This document shows, in pieces, positions 24,947 to 33,816 of a stretch of DNA of 64,000 nucleotides. The notes beneath the pieces are model-generated. The model saw only the letters and a program-made list of their open reading frames with translations, ran no database searches and was not told the DNA's origin. Location: assembly GCA_021827865.1 (NCBI GenBank), contig JAKAUC010000013.1, positions 1-64,000 on the forward strand, read 5' to 3'. Each line of letters starts with the position of its first letter. Positions within the stretch are counted from its first letter, which is position 1. Source of the DNA: an archaeon (GTDB lineage: Archaea; Thermoproteota; Nitrososphaeria; Nitrososphaerales; Gagatemarchaeaceae). The position numbers and the translations under genes were made by a program.

Positions 24947-25729
24947 TTACGTCGTAGGCGGCGGCTGGGCCGCTCTCCCGAAGGTGAGGTACGCAGTGTG
25001 CCCCACCATTATGTTGGAGGGCCTGGTCATGCCGACCCTCGCCTCGAGGTGCCTGAGGAGTATCTCGACCGTCTCGATGGCCACGAACCCCTCCTCCTTC
25101 ATCTTCGCCACCAGCTTCTCGGCCTGGTTGGTCGTCGGGGTGACCGCGGCCATGGGGGCGGAGGGCCTGAGGCTGACCTTCATGCTGTGCACGACCTCCC
25201 AGGGGTCCCCCACGTCCAGGATCCCCGCGTCGAAGTCGCGCTCCTCGAACCCGAGGCGGGAGTCCCCCGCCTTGAACGTGACGTAGGGGGACAGGCCGAG
25301 CTTCTCCACGTTCTTCTTTGCGACCCCCTGGAACTCGGGGTTGAGGTCGTAGGTGTAGACCATCCCCGTGGGCTGGACCAGGTACGCCATCAGGGCCGTG
25401 GTCGCGCCGCTCCCGGTTCCGGTCTCTATCACCTTCGAGCCTGAGTGGACCCCAAGCTTCACAGCCATCAGGCCGAGGTCCTTTGGGTAGATCACCTGGG
25501 TCTTCCGCGCGAGCTTCATCACCATGTCCTCGATGGTGGGCCTGAGGATTGTCAGCTCGTCCCCCATGGTTGTCAATACCCTGATCCCGAAATCCCGCCC
25601 CACGAGGGAGGCCACGTCGAGGATCCCCAGGTGGGTGTGCAGCTTCGGGGTGTCCTTGGGCCTGACGAGCCAGCGCCTCCGCCTGTCCCTGTACACCAGG
25701 ATGTAGGAGTCCTCTGAAATCTGGTCCAC
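24947..25729 (-). CDS. trmI: tRNA (adenine-N1)-methyltransferase TrmI
   Basis: A 260-residue Rossmann-fold methyltransferase. The N-terminal beta domain is followed by QVIYPKDLG, the SAM-binding loop VIETGTGSGATTALMA and the motif IV region DAGILDVGDPWE. In archaea TrmI methylates A57/A58 of tRNA. A TATA-like GCATATAGAAC on the minus strand lies about 27 nt before the ATG. It follows endA and an MBL-fold gene on the same strand, so it belongs to a loosely tRNA-related neighbourhood. Confidence 0.92.
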   Translation of the reverse strand: MDQISEDSYILVYRDRRRRWLVRPKDTPKLHTHLGILDVASLVGRDFGIRVLTTMGDELTILRPTIEDMVMKLARKTQVIYPKDLGLMAVKLGVHSGSKVIETGTGSGATTALMAYLVQPTGMVYTYDLNPEFQGVAKKNVEKLGLSPYVTFKAGDSRLGFEERDFDAGILDVGDPWEVVHSMKVSLRPSAPMAAVTPTTNQAEKLVAKMKEEGFVAIETVEILLRHLEARVGMTRPSNIMVGHTAYLTFGRAAQPPPTT

Positions 25730-25765
25730 GGCCGGGCCCTGGGTGTCAGTTCTATATGCTTGCGG

Positions 25766-26629
25766 CTAGGCCGGCTCCTCGGCCCAGGAGGGGGCTCCGC
25801 CCCTGCGGCCGATCCTCCCCGCCGGGAGGTGCCCGGGGAGGACCAGGGCGCGCTCCGACGCCGCCCGCTCCGAGAATATCCTCCTGCTTGCCAGGAGCGC
25901 GGGGGCGTCCGCCCAGGCGGCTGCGAGCTCGGGGTGCTCCACCTCCTCGACGAGGTGGTACAGGTCGCCCACGAAGTAGCACGAAGCCCCGTCCGACCTC
26001 AGGGCGACCACCTGGTGCCCCGGGCTCTCCCCCGGGAAGGGCTCCACCGTCAACCCCTCGCCGAGGTCGAGGGGGCCGTCGAGCAGCTCCAGCTTCCCCG
26101 CCGCCTCCACCGCGCCCAGGGTCTCGGTCACGTCACTGTCCCCCTTCCGTCTCGCATCGACCATGTCGGGCATCGCCCAGTCCCTGGCCGGGATGATGTA
26201 CCGGGCGGAAGGGAAGGCGAGCGAGGGCCCGTCAGCCGTCGCCCTGGTGACCCCGGCGTAGTGGTCGTAGTGGAGGTGGGTGACCACCACGTGGGTCACC
26301 GAGTCCGGGCTGACCCCCGCGGCCGCGAGCTGCTCCTCGAGGGGGAGAGGAGGCGCCGACCCCGGGGGCGCCCTGAAGTGCCCCGGGGAGACCAGCCTGC
26401 CGTAGTCGCTCGGGTCCACGACCGCCCTCAGGGACCCTGACGAGACGTAGAACGACCTCGTCGGGAAGGCCTCGGGGGCGGACAGGTCCCTCCCCCCGAA
26501 GTAGGGCGATAGGTCTGCCTTCGGGTCGAACACCTCGTCCAGCCTGAGCTCGAGGTCGCCCAGGTTGAAGGAGACGACCCGGCCGCGGCCCACCCTGTAC
26601 GAAACCCCGGGCCCCGAGACCGCTGACAC
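25766..26629 (-). CDS. MBL-fold metallo-hydrolase
   Basis: A 287-residue metallo-beta-lactamase-fold protein. The first zinc motif is THLHYDHYAG (H-x-H-x-D-H) near residue 118; later ligands appear in SPGHQ and VGDLYH, and a final GHLPAG histidine is near the C-terminus. This arrangement resembles lactonase- or quorum-quenching-type and general hydrolase members, but the substrate is not deducible. It starts 3 nt after the endA stop and so is probably cotranscribed. Confidence 0.85.
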   Translation of the reverse strand: MSAVSGPGVSYRVGRGRVVSFNLGDLELRLDEVFDPKADLSPYFGGRDLSAPEAFPTRSFYVSSGSLRAVVDPSDYGRLVSPGHFRAPPGSAPPLPLEEQLAAAGVSPDSVTHVVVTHLHYDHYAGVTRATADGPSLAFPSARYIIPARDWAMPDMVDARRKGDSDVTETLGAVEAAGKLELLDGPLDLGEGLTVEPFPGESPGHQVVALRSDGASCYFVGDLYHLVEEVEHPELAAAWADAPALLASRRIFSERAASERALVLPGHLPAGRIGRRGGAPSWAEEPA

Positions 26630-26632
26630 CCC

Positions 26633-27190
26633 CTAGGCGCGCCACCAGTCGTAGCGGAGGAACTCTATCGACTTCTTCTCCGCGTCGGGGATGGCTATGA
26701 TGAACTGCTTGCGGACCGTGGTCGCCAGCCTCCCGGACCTCACCATGGAGGTGGCCGTCATCTTCGAGCCTGGGGAGGTCACCTGGACGATGTAGGGGGC
26801 GTGGTCTATCCCCGGCCCGTGCTCGTAGACCGCGAAGTCGGAGCCGAACTTTATCCCCGGGGTCACCACGTAGCCCGCCTCCCTCAGCTTCCTGTAGACC
26901 ATGAACTTCTCCGTGAACTCCGGGTAGGAGGCCTCGCAGACCCCCTGCAGCTGCCTGGGGGTGAGCTCCTTCCCCGCCTGGTCCTCGACCTCTATCACCT
27001 TGCGCATGGCGAGGTAGTAGCCCTCCATCAGATCCAGGATGAGGGGGGCGTCGAACTCGAAGTCCTTCGGCTTCGGGATCCCCAGGGGCTTTCCGTAGTA
27101 TCCCTCTTTGAAGAGCCGCCGGGAGTCCTCGATGTCCCAGACCACTATCCTGTTCTCGAAGAGCCTGCCCCTGGCCCGAGCCCTGGGCAT
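26633..27190 (-). CDS. endA: tRNA-intron (splicing) endonuclease
   Basis: A 185-residue EndA-type subunit. The C-terminal catalytic domain contains GIKFGSDFAVYEHGPG with the catalytic tyrosine, DHAPYIVQV with the histidine, and TVRKQFIIAIP with the lysine, the full Tyr-His-Lys triad. It cuts the bulge-helix-bulge motif of pre-tRNA and other RNA introns. The short length indicates a homotetrameric or heteromeric form. It sits between a DUF47 gene (3-nt gap) and the MBL gene (3-nt gap) in one transcription unit. Confidence 0.92.
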   Translation of the reverse strand: MPRARARGRLFENRIVVWDIEDSRRLFKEGYYGKPLGIPKPKDFEFDAPLILDLMEGYYLAMRKVIEVEDQAGKELTPRQLQGVCEASYPEFTEKFMVYRKLREAGYVVTPGIKFGSDFAVYEHGPGIDHAPYIVQVTSPGSKMTATSMVRSGRLATTVRKQFIIAIPDAEKKSIEFLRYDWWRA

Positions 27191-27193
27191 CGC

Positions 27194-27865
27194 CTACATT
27201 CCCAGCGCGAGGATCGTGCTCGCGTTCGCGGCCACGAGCATCACGTCTGCGCAGTTTTCGATGGACTCGAGGACGTCCTTGATGGTGATGAGCTCCTTGA
27301 CGTTGGTCGCCGTCTTCATCACGGTCGCCACCCCGTCCCTGTACCTCGAGTCGATGGAGCTTTCGATCCGCTGGACCTGGCTCGCCATCTGTATCGCCTG
27401 GTCCGGGTTTATCGAGAGCGCCCTTATGCTCTCGTTGAGCTTCGAGACCCCGTCGACCAGCAGGCCTAGGAGCTCCACGATGCAGTCCTTGTACTTCTTG
27501 TTCTTCGCCGAGCTCCGCTGCAGCTGAGACATCTTGAAGGCGACCCCGTTGATGTGGCCGAAGATGTCCTCGACCGCGAAGGCCCCCCGCATGATGTCCT
27601 CCCTGTTGACGAGGAGGGTGCCGATCTGCGACAGCTCGCGGATGAGGGCGGTCCTCAGGGTCATGACGTCCTCCTCTGCCCGCTTCACCCTCTCGAGGGA
27701 GGCGTCGACCTGTCCCTTATCCCCCGCCGCGAGTGCGCTGAACTCCTCCAAGAGCACCCGGGTGGCGTCGAGGACGCGCCTCATCTCGTCCTGAAGCACG
27801 ACCACCGTCCGCCGTCTCGCCTGAATCTCTCCTTCTTGGCCCGACACTTGATCCGCTCGCCTCAA
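27194..27865 (-). CDS. DUF47 (PhoU-like) helical protein
   Basis: A 223-residue, almost entirely alpha-helical protein of the DUF47 family, related to PhoU and usually linked to phosphate transport or its control. Long amphipathic helices, a LSINPDQAIQMASQV segment and a hydrophobic C-terminus are visible. No Pit or Pst phosphate transporter gene is adjacent here. It leads the endA-MBL group with a 3-nt gap. The TTG start at 27865 is about 21 nt from a TATA-like box; GTG at 27847 is an alternative. Confidence 0.75.
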   Translation of the reverse strand: MRRADQVSGQEGEIQARRRTVVVLQDEMRRVLDATRVLLEEFSALAAGDKGQVDASLERVKRAEEDVMTLRTALIRELSQIGTLLVNREDIMRGAFAVEDIFGHINGVAFKMSQLQRSSAKNKKYKDCIVELLGLLVDGVSKLNESIRALSINPDQAIQMASQVQRIESSIDSRYRDGVATVMKTATNVKELITIKDVLESIENCADVMLVAANASTILALGM

Positions 27866-28041
27866 CCCTTCAAGCGCTTCGGATTTAAAACTGGGGCAGC
27901 ATTTGGACGCTTGATTTAGAACTTTTCCTGTTAGTCAGGGTGAGAATTGGAATTCCTGCAAGTTCAGCGAGAGAGTCGAGGGACCGCTCCCCGGGCCTTG
28001 GTCGGTCGCCATGGCGCCCCATCGGAAGGCCCGCGGCCCTG

Positions 28042-28962
28042 CTATCTGCCGGACGAGTCTGACTGGGACTGCTTTACCTGGTCCCGCAGGTTGGTCAGGA
28101 GCCCGGTGAACTCCATGGGGAAGATGTACTTCGTCGAAGGCGACGCCCCGAGTGCCTTCAGCGTGTCCAGGTACTGCAGCACCATGGTCTTGGAGTCGAT
28201 GCCCTTGGCAGCGCCGAATATCTGGCTGAGCGCGCCTGCGTACCCCTCGGCCCTCAGTATCTGGGCCTGCTTGTCACCCTCGGCCCGCAGGATGTTGGAC
28301 TTCTTCTCCCCTTCGGCCACGAGTATCGAGGCCTCCCTCTTGCCGTCCGCCTCGGTGACGGTCGCCCTCCTGGTCCTCTCCGCGGACATCTGGCGGACCA
28401 TGGCCTCCTGCACGTCCTTCGGGGGGGTGATCTCGCGTATCTCGACGTTGGTGACCTTGATCCCCCACCTCTCGGTGACTTCGTCGAGCTTCGACCTGAG
28501 GATCTGGTTGATCTGCTCCCTCTTGGCGAGGAGCTCGTCCAGCGGGATGTCGCCCACAACCGCCCTGAGTGTGGTGGTGGCGATGCCGATGGAGGCCCCC
28601 TCGAAGTTCTGCACCTGGACGATGCTCTGGGTCGCCTCCGTCACCTTGTTGTAGATCAGGAAGTCGATGTCGACGGGGGCGTTGTCCTTGGTGATGCAGG
28701 TCTGGTGGGGCACCTCGAGGTACCTCTCCCTCAGGTCGACCTTGTTGACGCGGTTGATGAAGGGGAAGATGAAGACGACCCCGGGGCCCCTCGCCCCGAT
28801 GAGCCTGCCGAGCCTGAACACGACCAGGCGCTCGTACTCCCGGATGATCTTGATGGTGGACGCGATCAGCCCGATTATGACCACCACGACTATGAAGTAT
28901 ATCACGTAGTTGATGATGGCCCCTACGTTGATCGCCAGGGACGCGTCAGCCAGGAGATTCAA
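28042..28962 (-). CDS. Stomatin/slipin-like SPFH protein
   Basis: About 306 residues: an N-terminal transmembrane helix, then an SPFH domain (REYERLVVFRLGR, GPGVVFIFPFINRV, LRERYLEVPHQ) and a coiled coil of Ala-Glu-Gly repeats (AEGEKKSNILRAEGDKQAQ). Prokaryotic stomatins form membrane scaffolds and are cleaved by their NfeD-type partner protease. Its TTG start overlaps the NfeD stop as TTGA, so translation is coupled. The much longer open frame upstream lies antisense-like within nfeD and is not part of this gene. Confidence 0.9.
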   Translation of the reverse strand: MNLLADASLAINVGAIINYVIYFIVVVVIIGLIASTIKIIREYERLVVFRLGRLIGARGPGVVFIFPFINRVNKVDLRERYLEVPHQTCITKDNAPVDIDFLIYNKVTEATQSIVQVQNFEGASIGIATTTLRAVVGDIPLDELLAKREQINQILRSKLDEVTERWGIKVTNVEIREITPPKDVQEAMVRQMSAERTRRATVTEADGKREASILVAEGEKKSNILRAEGDKQAQILRAEGYAGALSQIFGAAKGIDSKTMVLQYLDTLKALGASPSTKYIFPMEFTGLLTNLRDQVKQSQSDSSGR

Positions 28963-30275
28963 CCGCTCACCCTCTCTACCGTCAGCGTGTTTCCACGAAC
29001 CGCTATAACTCTTACCTGGTCGCCGCGGTTCAGGTCCTGGGAGGAGTGCACCGACCACTCCTCCGAGGCGATGATGGCGACCCCCCTCCCCCCCGCCTTG
29101 AGCGACGACTCCATCGCCCCCTCGCGGCCAATCAGAGCCGAGGGCTCGTTGACCTTCGGTCTTTTCTTCAGCGCGTCCCGGATGGACCTGAGGTAGAGGC
29201 TGGCGATGACCACGGCGGCGCCCAGGCCCACCAGCAGCCCGTAGGTGATGTCCGGGGTCGCCGAGAAGTTGGCGGCGGGGAGGTTCCCCGAAGTCGCCGG
29301 GGGGAACTGGTAGATGAGGAAGAACCCGAGTATGAATATCACCACGCCTACTATGGCGCTGATCCCGTGCTGGGTCTTCACCTCGAGGAAGATGAACGCC
29401 GCGCCGATGACCATAAGCAGCACCGCCAGCGGGGAGGCCCCGAAGACCCCGAGGCCGAACAGGGCCACGGCTATGACCGCGACCCCCACCGCCGAGAGGA
29501 TGATCGTCGGATGGTAGACGTCGGCCAAGACGGCGAAGACGCCCAGCAGGAAGAGGAGGCTGGACACGTTGGGGTTGCTGAAGATTGAGATCAGCGTCGA
29601 CCTGATGCCGGGGGTGTTGACCGGGGCGGACGCCGGGACCCCGAGGTCGGCCAGGGCGCCGGCTATGGTGGTGGAGTTGATCACGCCGTTCACTACGTGG
29701 TACCGCAGGGCCCTGTCGTAGGGATAGGAGACGCCCTTGGTGACCATCAGCGCCGTGGCGGTGGAGTTCCTCCCATGGGTCTGCGTAAGTGTCGTCATGT
29801 AGGATGCGAAGGCGTTGATATCCTTGGTCATGGTGGTGTTCGCCTCGCCGGTCGGTATCCCTGAGACTATGGGGGTGGCGGACCCGATGGTCGTCCCCGG
29901 CTCCATGTAGATCTGATTGGAGGACTCGGCGATGTAGGACCCGGCCGAGAAGACGTAGGCCCCCTGGGGGGCGACCAGCGTGATGAAGTTCCCTCCCCAC
30001 TGCTGGTATCCCTGGATGGAGGACACCATGGACTCCATGCTGGCGCTGTCCCCCCCGTTCGTCTGGAGGACGAACACTACGTTCGCCGCGCAGGCTGACT
30101 CGGCGTTGGCCACGGTGGATGACAGGAAGTCGGCGGCGCCTGGGTCGATGCCCGCGTTGAGAGAGGCGACGTAGTAGCCGCTCTTCGTCGTGCATGACTG
30201 CGCGTGGACGGGAGCCGTCTGCACGGCGAACGCCGTCAGGAGGGCGGCCACCAACAGGAGCCTGATCAGCTTCAA
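28959..30275 (-). CDS. NfeD-family membrane serine protease (ClpP-class)
   Basis: About 438 residues: signal peptide (LIRLLLVAALLTAF), an extracytoplasmic ClpP-like domain with the nucleophile region FSAGSYIAES and GTTIGSATPI, four to five helices, and a C-terminal cytoplasmic OB-fold NfeD domain (ALIGREGAM...). It is the full-length form typically paired with stomatin, which it cleaves. TTG at 30275 is preferred to GTG at 30305 because the shared TATA-like box is 34 nt upstream of the former but only 4 nt from the latter. Confidence 0.88.
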   Translation of the reverse strand: MKLIRLLLVAALLTAFAVQTAPVHAQSCTTKSGYYVASLNAGIDPGAADFLSSTVANAESACAANVVFVLQTNGGDSASMESMVSSIQGYQQWGGNFITLVAPQGAYVFSAGSYIAESSNQIYMEPGTTIGSATPIVSGIPTGEANTTMTKDINAFASYMTTLTQTHGRNSTATALMVTKGVSYPYDRALRYHVVNGVINSTTIAGALADLGVPASAPVNTPGIRSTLISIFSNPNVSSLLFLLGVFAVLADVYHPTIILSAVGVAVIAVALFGLGVFGASPLAVLLMVIGAAFIFLEVKTQHGISAIVGVVIFILGFFLIYQFPPATSGNLPAANFSATPDITYGLLVGLGAAVVIASLYLRSIRDALKKRPKVNEPSALIGREGAMESSLKAGGRGVAIIASEEWSVHSSQDLNRGDQVRVIAVRGNTLTVERVSG

Positions 30276-30303
30276 GTGGCGAGGTTTGCGCTCGGCGACT
30301 CTC

Positions 30304-30313
30304 ACATAAATAC
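30304..30313. promoter_or_regulatory. TATA-like box between nfeD and upp
   Basis: ACATAAATAC (minus strand GTATTTATGT) lies between divergent genes. It is about 34 nt from the nfeD TTG at 30275 and 23 nt from the upp GTG at 30332 (35 nt from the in-frame GTG at 30344). Confidence 0.45.
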
Positions 30314-30331
30314 TCTGGCGCCTCAGCGAGT

Positions 30332-30988
30332 GTGGTAGCCCAAGTGAAGCCGCAGGTGACTGTAGTGAGCCATCCGATGGTGATGGAACAGCTCACCCTC
30401 GCCCGCGACAGGCGGACGAACCAGGTCGCGTTCAGGAAGGCGGTCTACAGGCTGGGGCGCCTGATGGCCTACGAGTTTTTGAGGACGCTGGAAACTGAGG
30501 AGTCCGTGGTCCAGACCCCCCTGGGTCGGGCGAGAGGGGGGAAGGTGAAGGGGAACGACAAGATCGTCATCATCCTCGTGCTGAGGGCGGCCATCCCCTT
30601 CGTCGAGGGGATGTACAAGAGCTTCCCCATGGCGAGGACCGGCGTCATCAGCGCCTGGAGGGGGGAGGCCCCCGACTTCCCCATCGAGGTGACCTACTCC
30701 AAGATACCGCAGATCAGGGCCGACGACGTCGTCGTCATAGCCGACCCGATGCTCGCCACCGGGCACACGCTGCTGGAAGTCGCCAGGAGGGTGGCCAAGC
30801 AGGGGAGGCCCAAGAGGCTCGCCTTCTTCTCGGTGATCGCCACCATGACCGGCATAGACTACGTGGCGAAGTCGTTCCCCAGGGCGGAGTTCTACACCTG
30901 CGCGGTGGACCCGACGCTGGACGAGCACGGGTACATCGTCCCCGGGCTGGGGGACGCCGGGGACAGGGCCTTCGGGGCCCCCCGCTGA
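30332..30988 (+). CDS. upp: Uracil phosphoribosyltransferase
   Basis: A 218-residue type I phosphoribosyltransferase converting uracil and PRPP to UMP. The PRPP-binding loop is VVIADPMLATGHTLLE and the uracil-recognition segment EHGYIVPGLGDAGDRAFG is conserved at the C-terminus. GTG 30332 is used, with an in-frame GTG at 30344 as a possibility. It stands 9 nt from the convergent DNA ligase gene. Together with thymidine kinase and uridine phosphorylase elsewhere in the window it points to pyrimidine salvage. Confidence 0.93.
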   Translation: MVAQVKPQVTVVSHPMVMEQLTLARDRRTNQVAFRKAVYRLGRLMAYEFLRTLETEESVVQTPLGRARGGKVKGNDKIVIILVLRAAIPFVEGMYKSFPMARTGVISAWRGEAPDFPIEVTYSKIPQIRADDVVVIADPMLATGHTLLEVARRVAKQGRPKRLAFFSVIATMTGIDYVAKSFPRAEFYTCAVDPTLDEHGYIVPGLGDAGDRAFGAPR

Positions 30989-30997
30989 GCCGGGGGC

Positions 30998-32752
30998 TCA
31001 CTCGACCCGCTTGACCTGGCGCTGGTACATCCCCACGATCTCCTCCACCGTCGTCGCGTCCTCGGGACGCTTGTCGTCCCGGACCTTCCCGGTGAACTTC
31101 GGGAACCGGAGGGAGACGCCGGCCCCCGGCCTGATCCTCCCCATGGCCGCGGTGTGGATGGGGGAGAGGGTCAGCTCGGCCGCGATTATCTCTATCACGA
31201 GGTGGGGCCTGAACCAGACGTCGGGGACCATGTTCGACTCGACCCCCGGGGGCCTGACGTGGCTCTCGTAGGGCTCGAGGAGCCTGGGGAACTTTGCCAG
31301 GTTCTCGTCTGAGAACCCGGTCCCCACCTTGGCCACGCTGGTGAAGACATCCCTCTTGCCGTCGTAGGTCCCCAGGAGGTAGGTCCCGAAGGCCCCCGCC
31401 CTCCGCCCCTTCCCGTGGAAGGCGCCGATGACCACCAGGTCGAGGGTGTCTGTCAGCTCGCTCCTGTACTCCCGCTTGAGCTTGATCCAGGCGAACTCCC
31501 TCGCCCCGGCCCTGTAGGGGGAGCCGGGGTCCTTCACCACCAGCCCTTCGCAGCCGTCGGTGATGGCGTCCTCCATGAACTTCTCCAGCTCCGCGGGGTC
31601 GGAGGAGGAGATTGAGGGGACCGCCCTGGTCCTCGGGGTCTGCTCGACCGCCTGCTGCAGCCTCTTCCTCCTGAAGGCGTAGGGCTTGGCCGTGAGGTCC
31701 GACCCCCCGGCGAGGAGGATGTCGAAGAAGTTCAGCGCCACGGGGTAGTCCTCCATGGCCTGCTGGATGCCGTGCTTCCTCCTCCGGTGCATCAGCTCCT
31801 GGAAGGGGAGGTACTCCCCGGTGTCCTCGTTGATCGCGACCACCTCCGCCTCGAGTATCGCCTTCCTGGCGCTCACGTGCTCCCTGACCAGGTCGGCCGC
31901 GTCTGGATAGTGGGAGGTTATCACCTCGAGCCTCCGCGAGAAGAGCTTGACGTCGTCGCCGTTGCGATGGATCTGGAGCCTCTCTCCGTCGAGCTTGTAC
32001 TCCGCGGCCACGGCCTTCCCCCCCATCTTCTCGATGATCGCCTGGGGGGAGTTCAGCCTCTCGGCGAGCATCGGGCGGATGGGCACCCCCACCTCCAGCT
32101 TCACCTCCTCGACCCCTGCCGTCCCCTTCGATGCCGCGCTCGAGACGACGAAGCCGAGGTCCGGGTGGACGTTGTAGGCCCTCTCCACCCCTGGCCTTGA
32201 CTCCTTGCCGCCGAGGAACGCCGTCGCCGCGGCGTCCAGGACGGTGTAGTCAGCCACTCCGAGCCTGAGCTCGCCGGTGACCGTCCTCATGATGTACTTC
32301 GCTTCGAGTGGGGTGGCGTCGTTGAGGAGCGAAGCGAGCTCCCTGAGCTTCGCCTCCACAGACCCCGAGCCGCTCTGGCGGGCGATCCTCAGCAGCGTCT
32401 CGTAGACCCGATTCAGGGTCAGCCCCTCGCTGAAGAGCGTCCCCTGGCTCCTGTTCTTCAGGAGCTCCTCGGCCGCGGTCCCGATGTCGCCATGCTTCAC
32501 GTAGACGGAGTAGACCCTGTCCTGGCTTATCCCCGACGCGGTCGCCAGGGCCCTGAGCGCGAGCTTCTCCGCGAGGCCGAGCTCCACCCCTTCGTAGTCT
32601 GGCCTAAGCTTCCCCTGGGTCATGTAGACCAGGGGCGCGAGCTCGGCTGACGGGGCGGACTTCAGCAGGTCGGCGAGGATCCTGGTCAGCTCGTTCCTCC
32701 CCGATATGGCCTCGAGCTCGGCGTACTTCGCCGCGACTTCCGAGTAGTCCAA
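30998..32752 (-). CDS. lig: ATP-dependent DNA ligase
   Basis: A 584-residue archaeal ligase I homologue. The N-terminal DNA-binding domain is followed by the nucleotidyltransferase core with adenylation Lys253 in EYKLDGERLQ, motif III (EAEVVAINEDTGEY), motif IV (EGLVVKD) and motif V (WIKLKREY), then the OB domain. TTG at 32752 was chosen because it gives the normal N-terminus and lies about 28 nt from a weak TATA-like GATTAG; the open frame extends to 32944 but that part overlaps the regulator gene and is unsupported. Confidence 0.93.
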   Translation of the reverse strand: MDYSEVAAKYAELEAISGRNELTRILADLLKSAPSAELAPLVYMTQGKLRPDYEGVELGLAEKLALRALATASGISQDRVYSVYVKHGDIGTAAEELLKNRSQGTLFSEGLTLNRVYETLLRIARQSGSGSVEAKLRELASLLNDATPLEAKYIMRTVTGELRLGVADYTVLDAAATAFLGGKESRPGVERAYNVHPDLGFVVSSAASKGTAGVEEVKLEVGVPIRPMLAERLNSPQAIIEKMGGKAVAAEYKLDGERLQIHRNGDDVKLFSRRLEVITSHYPDAADLVREHVSARKAILEAEVVAINEDTGEYLPFQELMHRRRKHGIQQAMEDYPVALNFFDILLAGGSDLTAKPYAFRRKRLQQAVEQTPRTRAVPSISSSDPAELEKFMEDAITDGCEGLVVKDPGSPYRAGAREFAWIKLKREYRSELTDTLDLVVIGAFHGKGRRAGAFGTYLLGTYDGKRDVFTSVAKVGTGFSDENLAKFPRLLEPYESHVRPPGVESNMVPDVWFRPHLVIEIIAAELTLSPIHTAAMGRIRPGAGVSLRFPKFTGKVRDDKRPEDATTVEEIVGMYQRQVKRVE

Positions 32753-32854
32753 GCGAGAGGTTCCGAGGCCCCGGACTAATCTCCCTATCGGTGCGGACCC
32801 TTCGGAGGCGGAGGGGGTTCGTCCGTCGGCTCCTGTCGCCGCCCTTCGTGCACA

Positions 32855-32868
32855 AGGCGCCGGCGCCT
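32855..32868. repeat. Perfect 14-bp GC palindrome
   Basis: AGGCGCC and GGCGCCT abut to make a perfect palindrome 17 nt downstream of the regulator stop and about 100 nt upstream of the ligase start. It may be a 3' hairpin of the regulator transcript or a protein-binding site. Confidence 0.4.
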
Positions 32869-32885
32869 CGACCCCTGGGGCGGGC

Positions 32886-33623
32886 CTACCTCGCAGGGCG
32901 GAGGGTCGCCACGTACTCGCAGTAGCTGTCCCCGTGGCCCGCACATTTCAGCTTCCTCCAGTCGATCTCTCTGCAGAGCTCCCTGACCAGGGAGGCGTTG
33001 ATGGTGTCATCGAGCTGCTCGCAGACTATCCGCGGGTAACGGACGGCGAGCTCCTTGAAGGGGCAGTTGTTCACCCTGTACTGGATGCTCTTCTTCGAGA
33101 ATCTTACCGTCTCAGGCTGCGTCCCGAAGTCCTCCAGCAGCCCCTCGACCAGGTGCTTCTTGAGCGAAACGCCGTCCCACCTGCTGATGCCTGTCCTCAT
33201 CCTGAGGTCCCTCCCAAGTTCGGAGCCCAGCTTCTTCCCCGCCTTCCGGACGTCCCTTGCGACCTGGTCATGACCGGAGCTCGCCGTCAGGGCTCTCAGC
33301 AGGAGGTCCGCGAGCTGCATGTAACTTCGAGGCGGAAAGGCCACCTCGAAGCGCTTCTTGGACGCGCGATAGAGGCTTCTCGGCCTGCCTACGCCCCCTC
33401 GTTGTTTGACCTCTTCGATCAGGCCCGCCTCGAGCATTTTCTTGAGGTGGAACCTCACGGAAATAGGTTCCAGACCCACCCTTCGCGCTATCTCAGGCAC
33501 GCTGGACGGCATTCTCGACACAAGATCGAGGACGGCCCGGCGCGGAGCGCTGGCAACGGACTCCAGAAGCTCCGTCGCCTCGTCCTTCGGAGCCGGTTGG
33601 CCGCTCCTATGCGCCTGGGGCAA
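32886..33623 (-). CDS. ArsR-like HTH regulator with SufR-like cysteine domain
   Basis: A 245-residue predicted transcription factor. Residues 15-90 form a winged helix (EIARRVGLEPISVRFHLKKM recognition region) with a GGVGRPRSLY wing. The C-terminal domain has five cysteines (187, 201, 217, 227, 235) in NNCPFKELA, IVCEQL, RELCRE, LKCAGHG and SYCEY, a spacing similar to SufR-type Fe-S sensors. It is divergent from a membrane/ferredoxin cluster and separated from it by 246 nt containing three inverted repeats. Control of that cluster by an Fe-S or redox signal is inference. TTG start, TATA-like box about 25 nt upstream. Confidence 0.75.
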   Translation of the reverse strand: MPQAHRSGQPAPKDEATELLESVASAPRRAVLDLVSRMPSSVPEIARRVGLEPISVRFHLKKMLEAGLIEEVKQRGGVGRPRSLYRASKKRFEVAFPPRSYMQLADLLLRALTASSGHDQVARDVRKAGKKLGSELGRDLRMRTGISRWDGVSLKKHLVEGLLEDFGTQPETVRFSKKSIQYRVNNCPFKELAVRYPRIVCEQLDDTINASLVRELCREIDWRKLKCAGHGDSYCEYVATLRPAR

Positions 33624-33650
33624 ACCTCCTTCTCACATTAGAGGAATTTA

Positions 33651-33680
33651 CCTTCGGGCGTTTATCGGTTCCCCCGAAGG
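33651..33680. promoter_or_regulatory. Inverted repeat at the regulator promoter
   Basis: CCTTCGGG (33651-33658) and CCCGAAGG (33673-33680) are perfect 8-bp arms around a 14-nt A/T-richer centre. The left arm touches the TATA-like box of the minus-strand regulator gene (about 33644-33652), which fits autoregulation. Confidence 0.45.
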
Positions 33681-33697
33681 AGTTAGGATTTGTGGCA

Positions 33698-33717
33698 CAT
33701 CGTTGATATCAACGATG
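33698..33717. promoter_or_regulatory. Perfect 20-bp palindrome, candidate operator
   Basis: The half-site CATCGTTGAT is followed directly by its exact reverse complement ATCAACGATG, centred between the divergent regulator and the membrane/ferredoxin genes. A perfect 10+10 palindrome in non-coding DNA is a strong candidate for a dimeric regulator site. Confidence 0.6.
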
Positions 33718-33792
33718 GCACCCGTAGGGTCCCCCCGTTGGCAATGGCGCGGTGGCGCCGCCGTCACCTGGGCGGACTGACCCCCGCAACCG

Positions 33793-33816
33793 TTTTTATG
33801 GTTCGAATCATAAAAA
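33793..33816. promoter_or_regulatory. 24-bp near-palindrome overlapping TATA-like sequences
   Basis: Arms TTTTTATG (33793-33800) and CATAAAAA (33809-33816) enclose GTTCGAAT, whose core TTCGAA is also self-complementary. The right arm could serve as the TATA box of the plus-strand cluster, giving a leader of about 30 nt before the ATG at 33870. Confidence 0.55.

Noticed and set aside
28963-30396. N-terminal extension of the stomatin frame to 784 codons
   Set aside because: It overlaps nfeD in another frame and is Arg/Pro/His-rich; the TTGA overlap gives a normal stomatin start at 28962.
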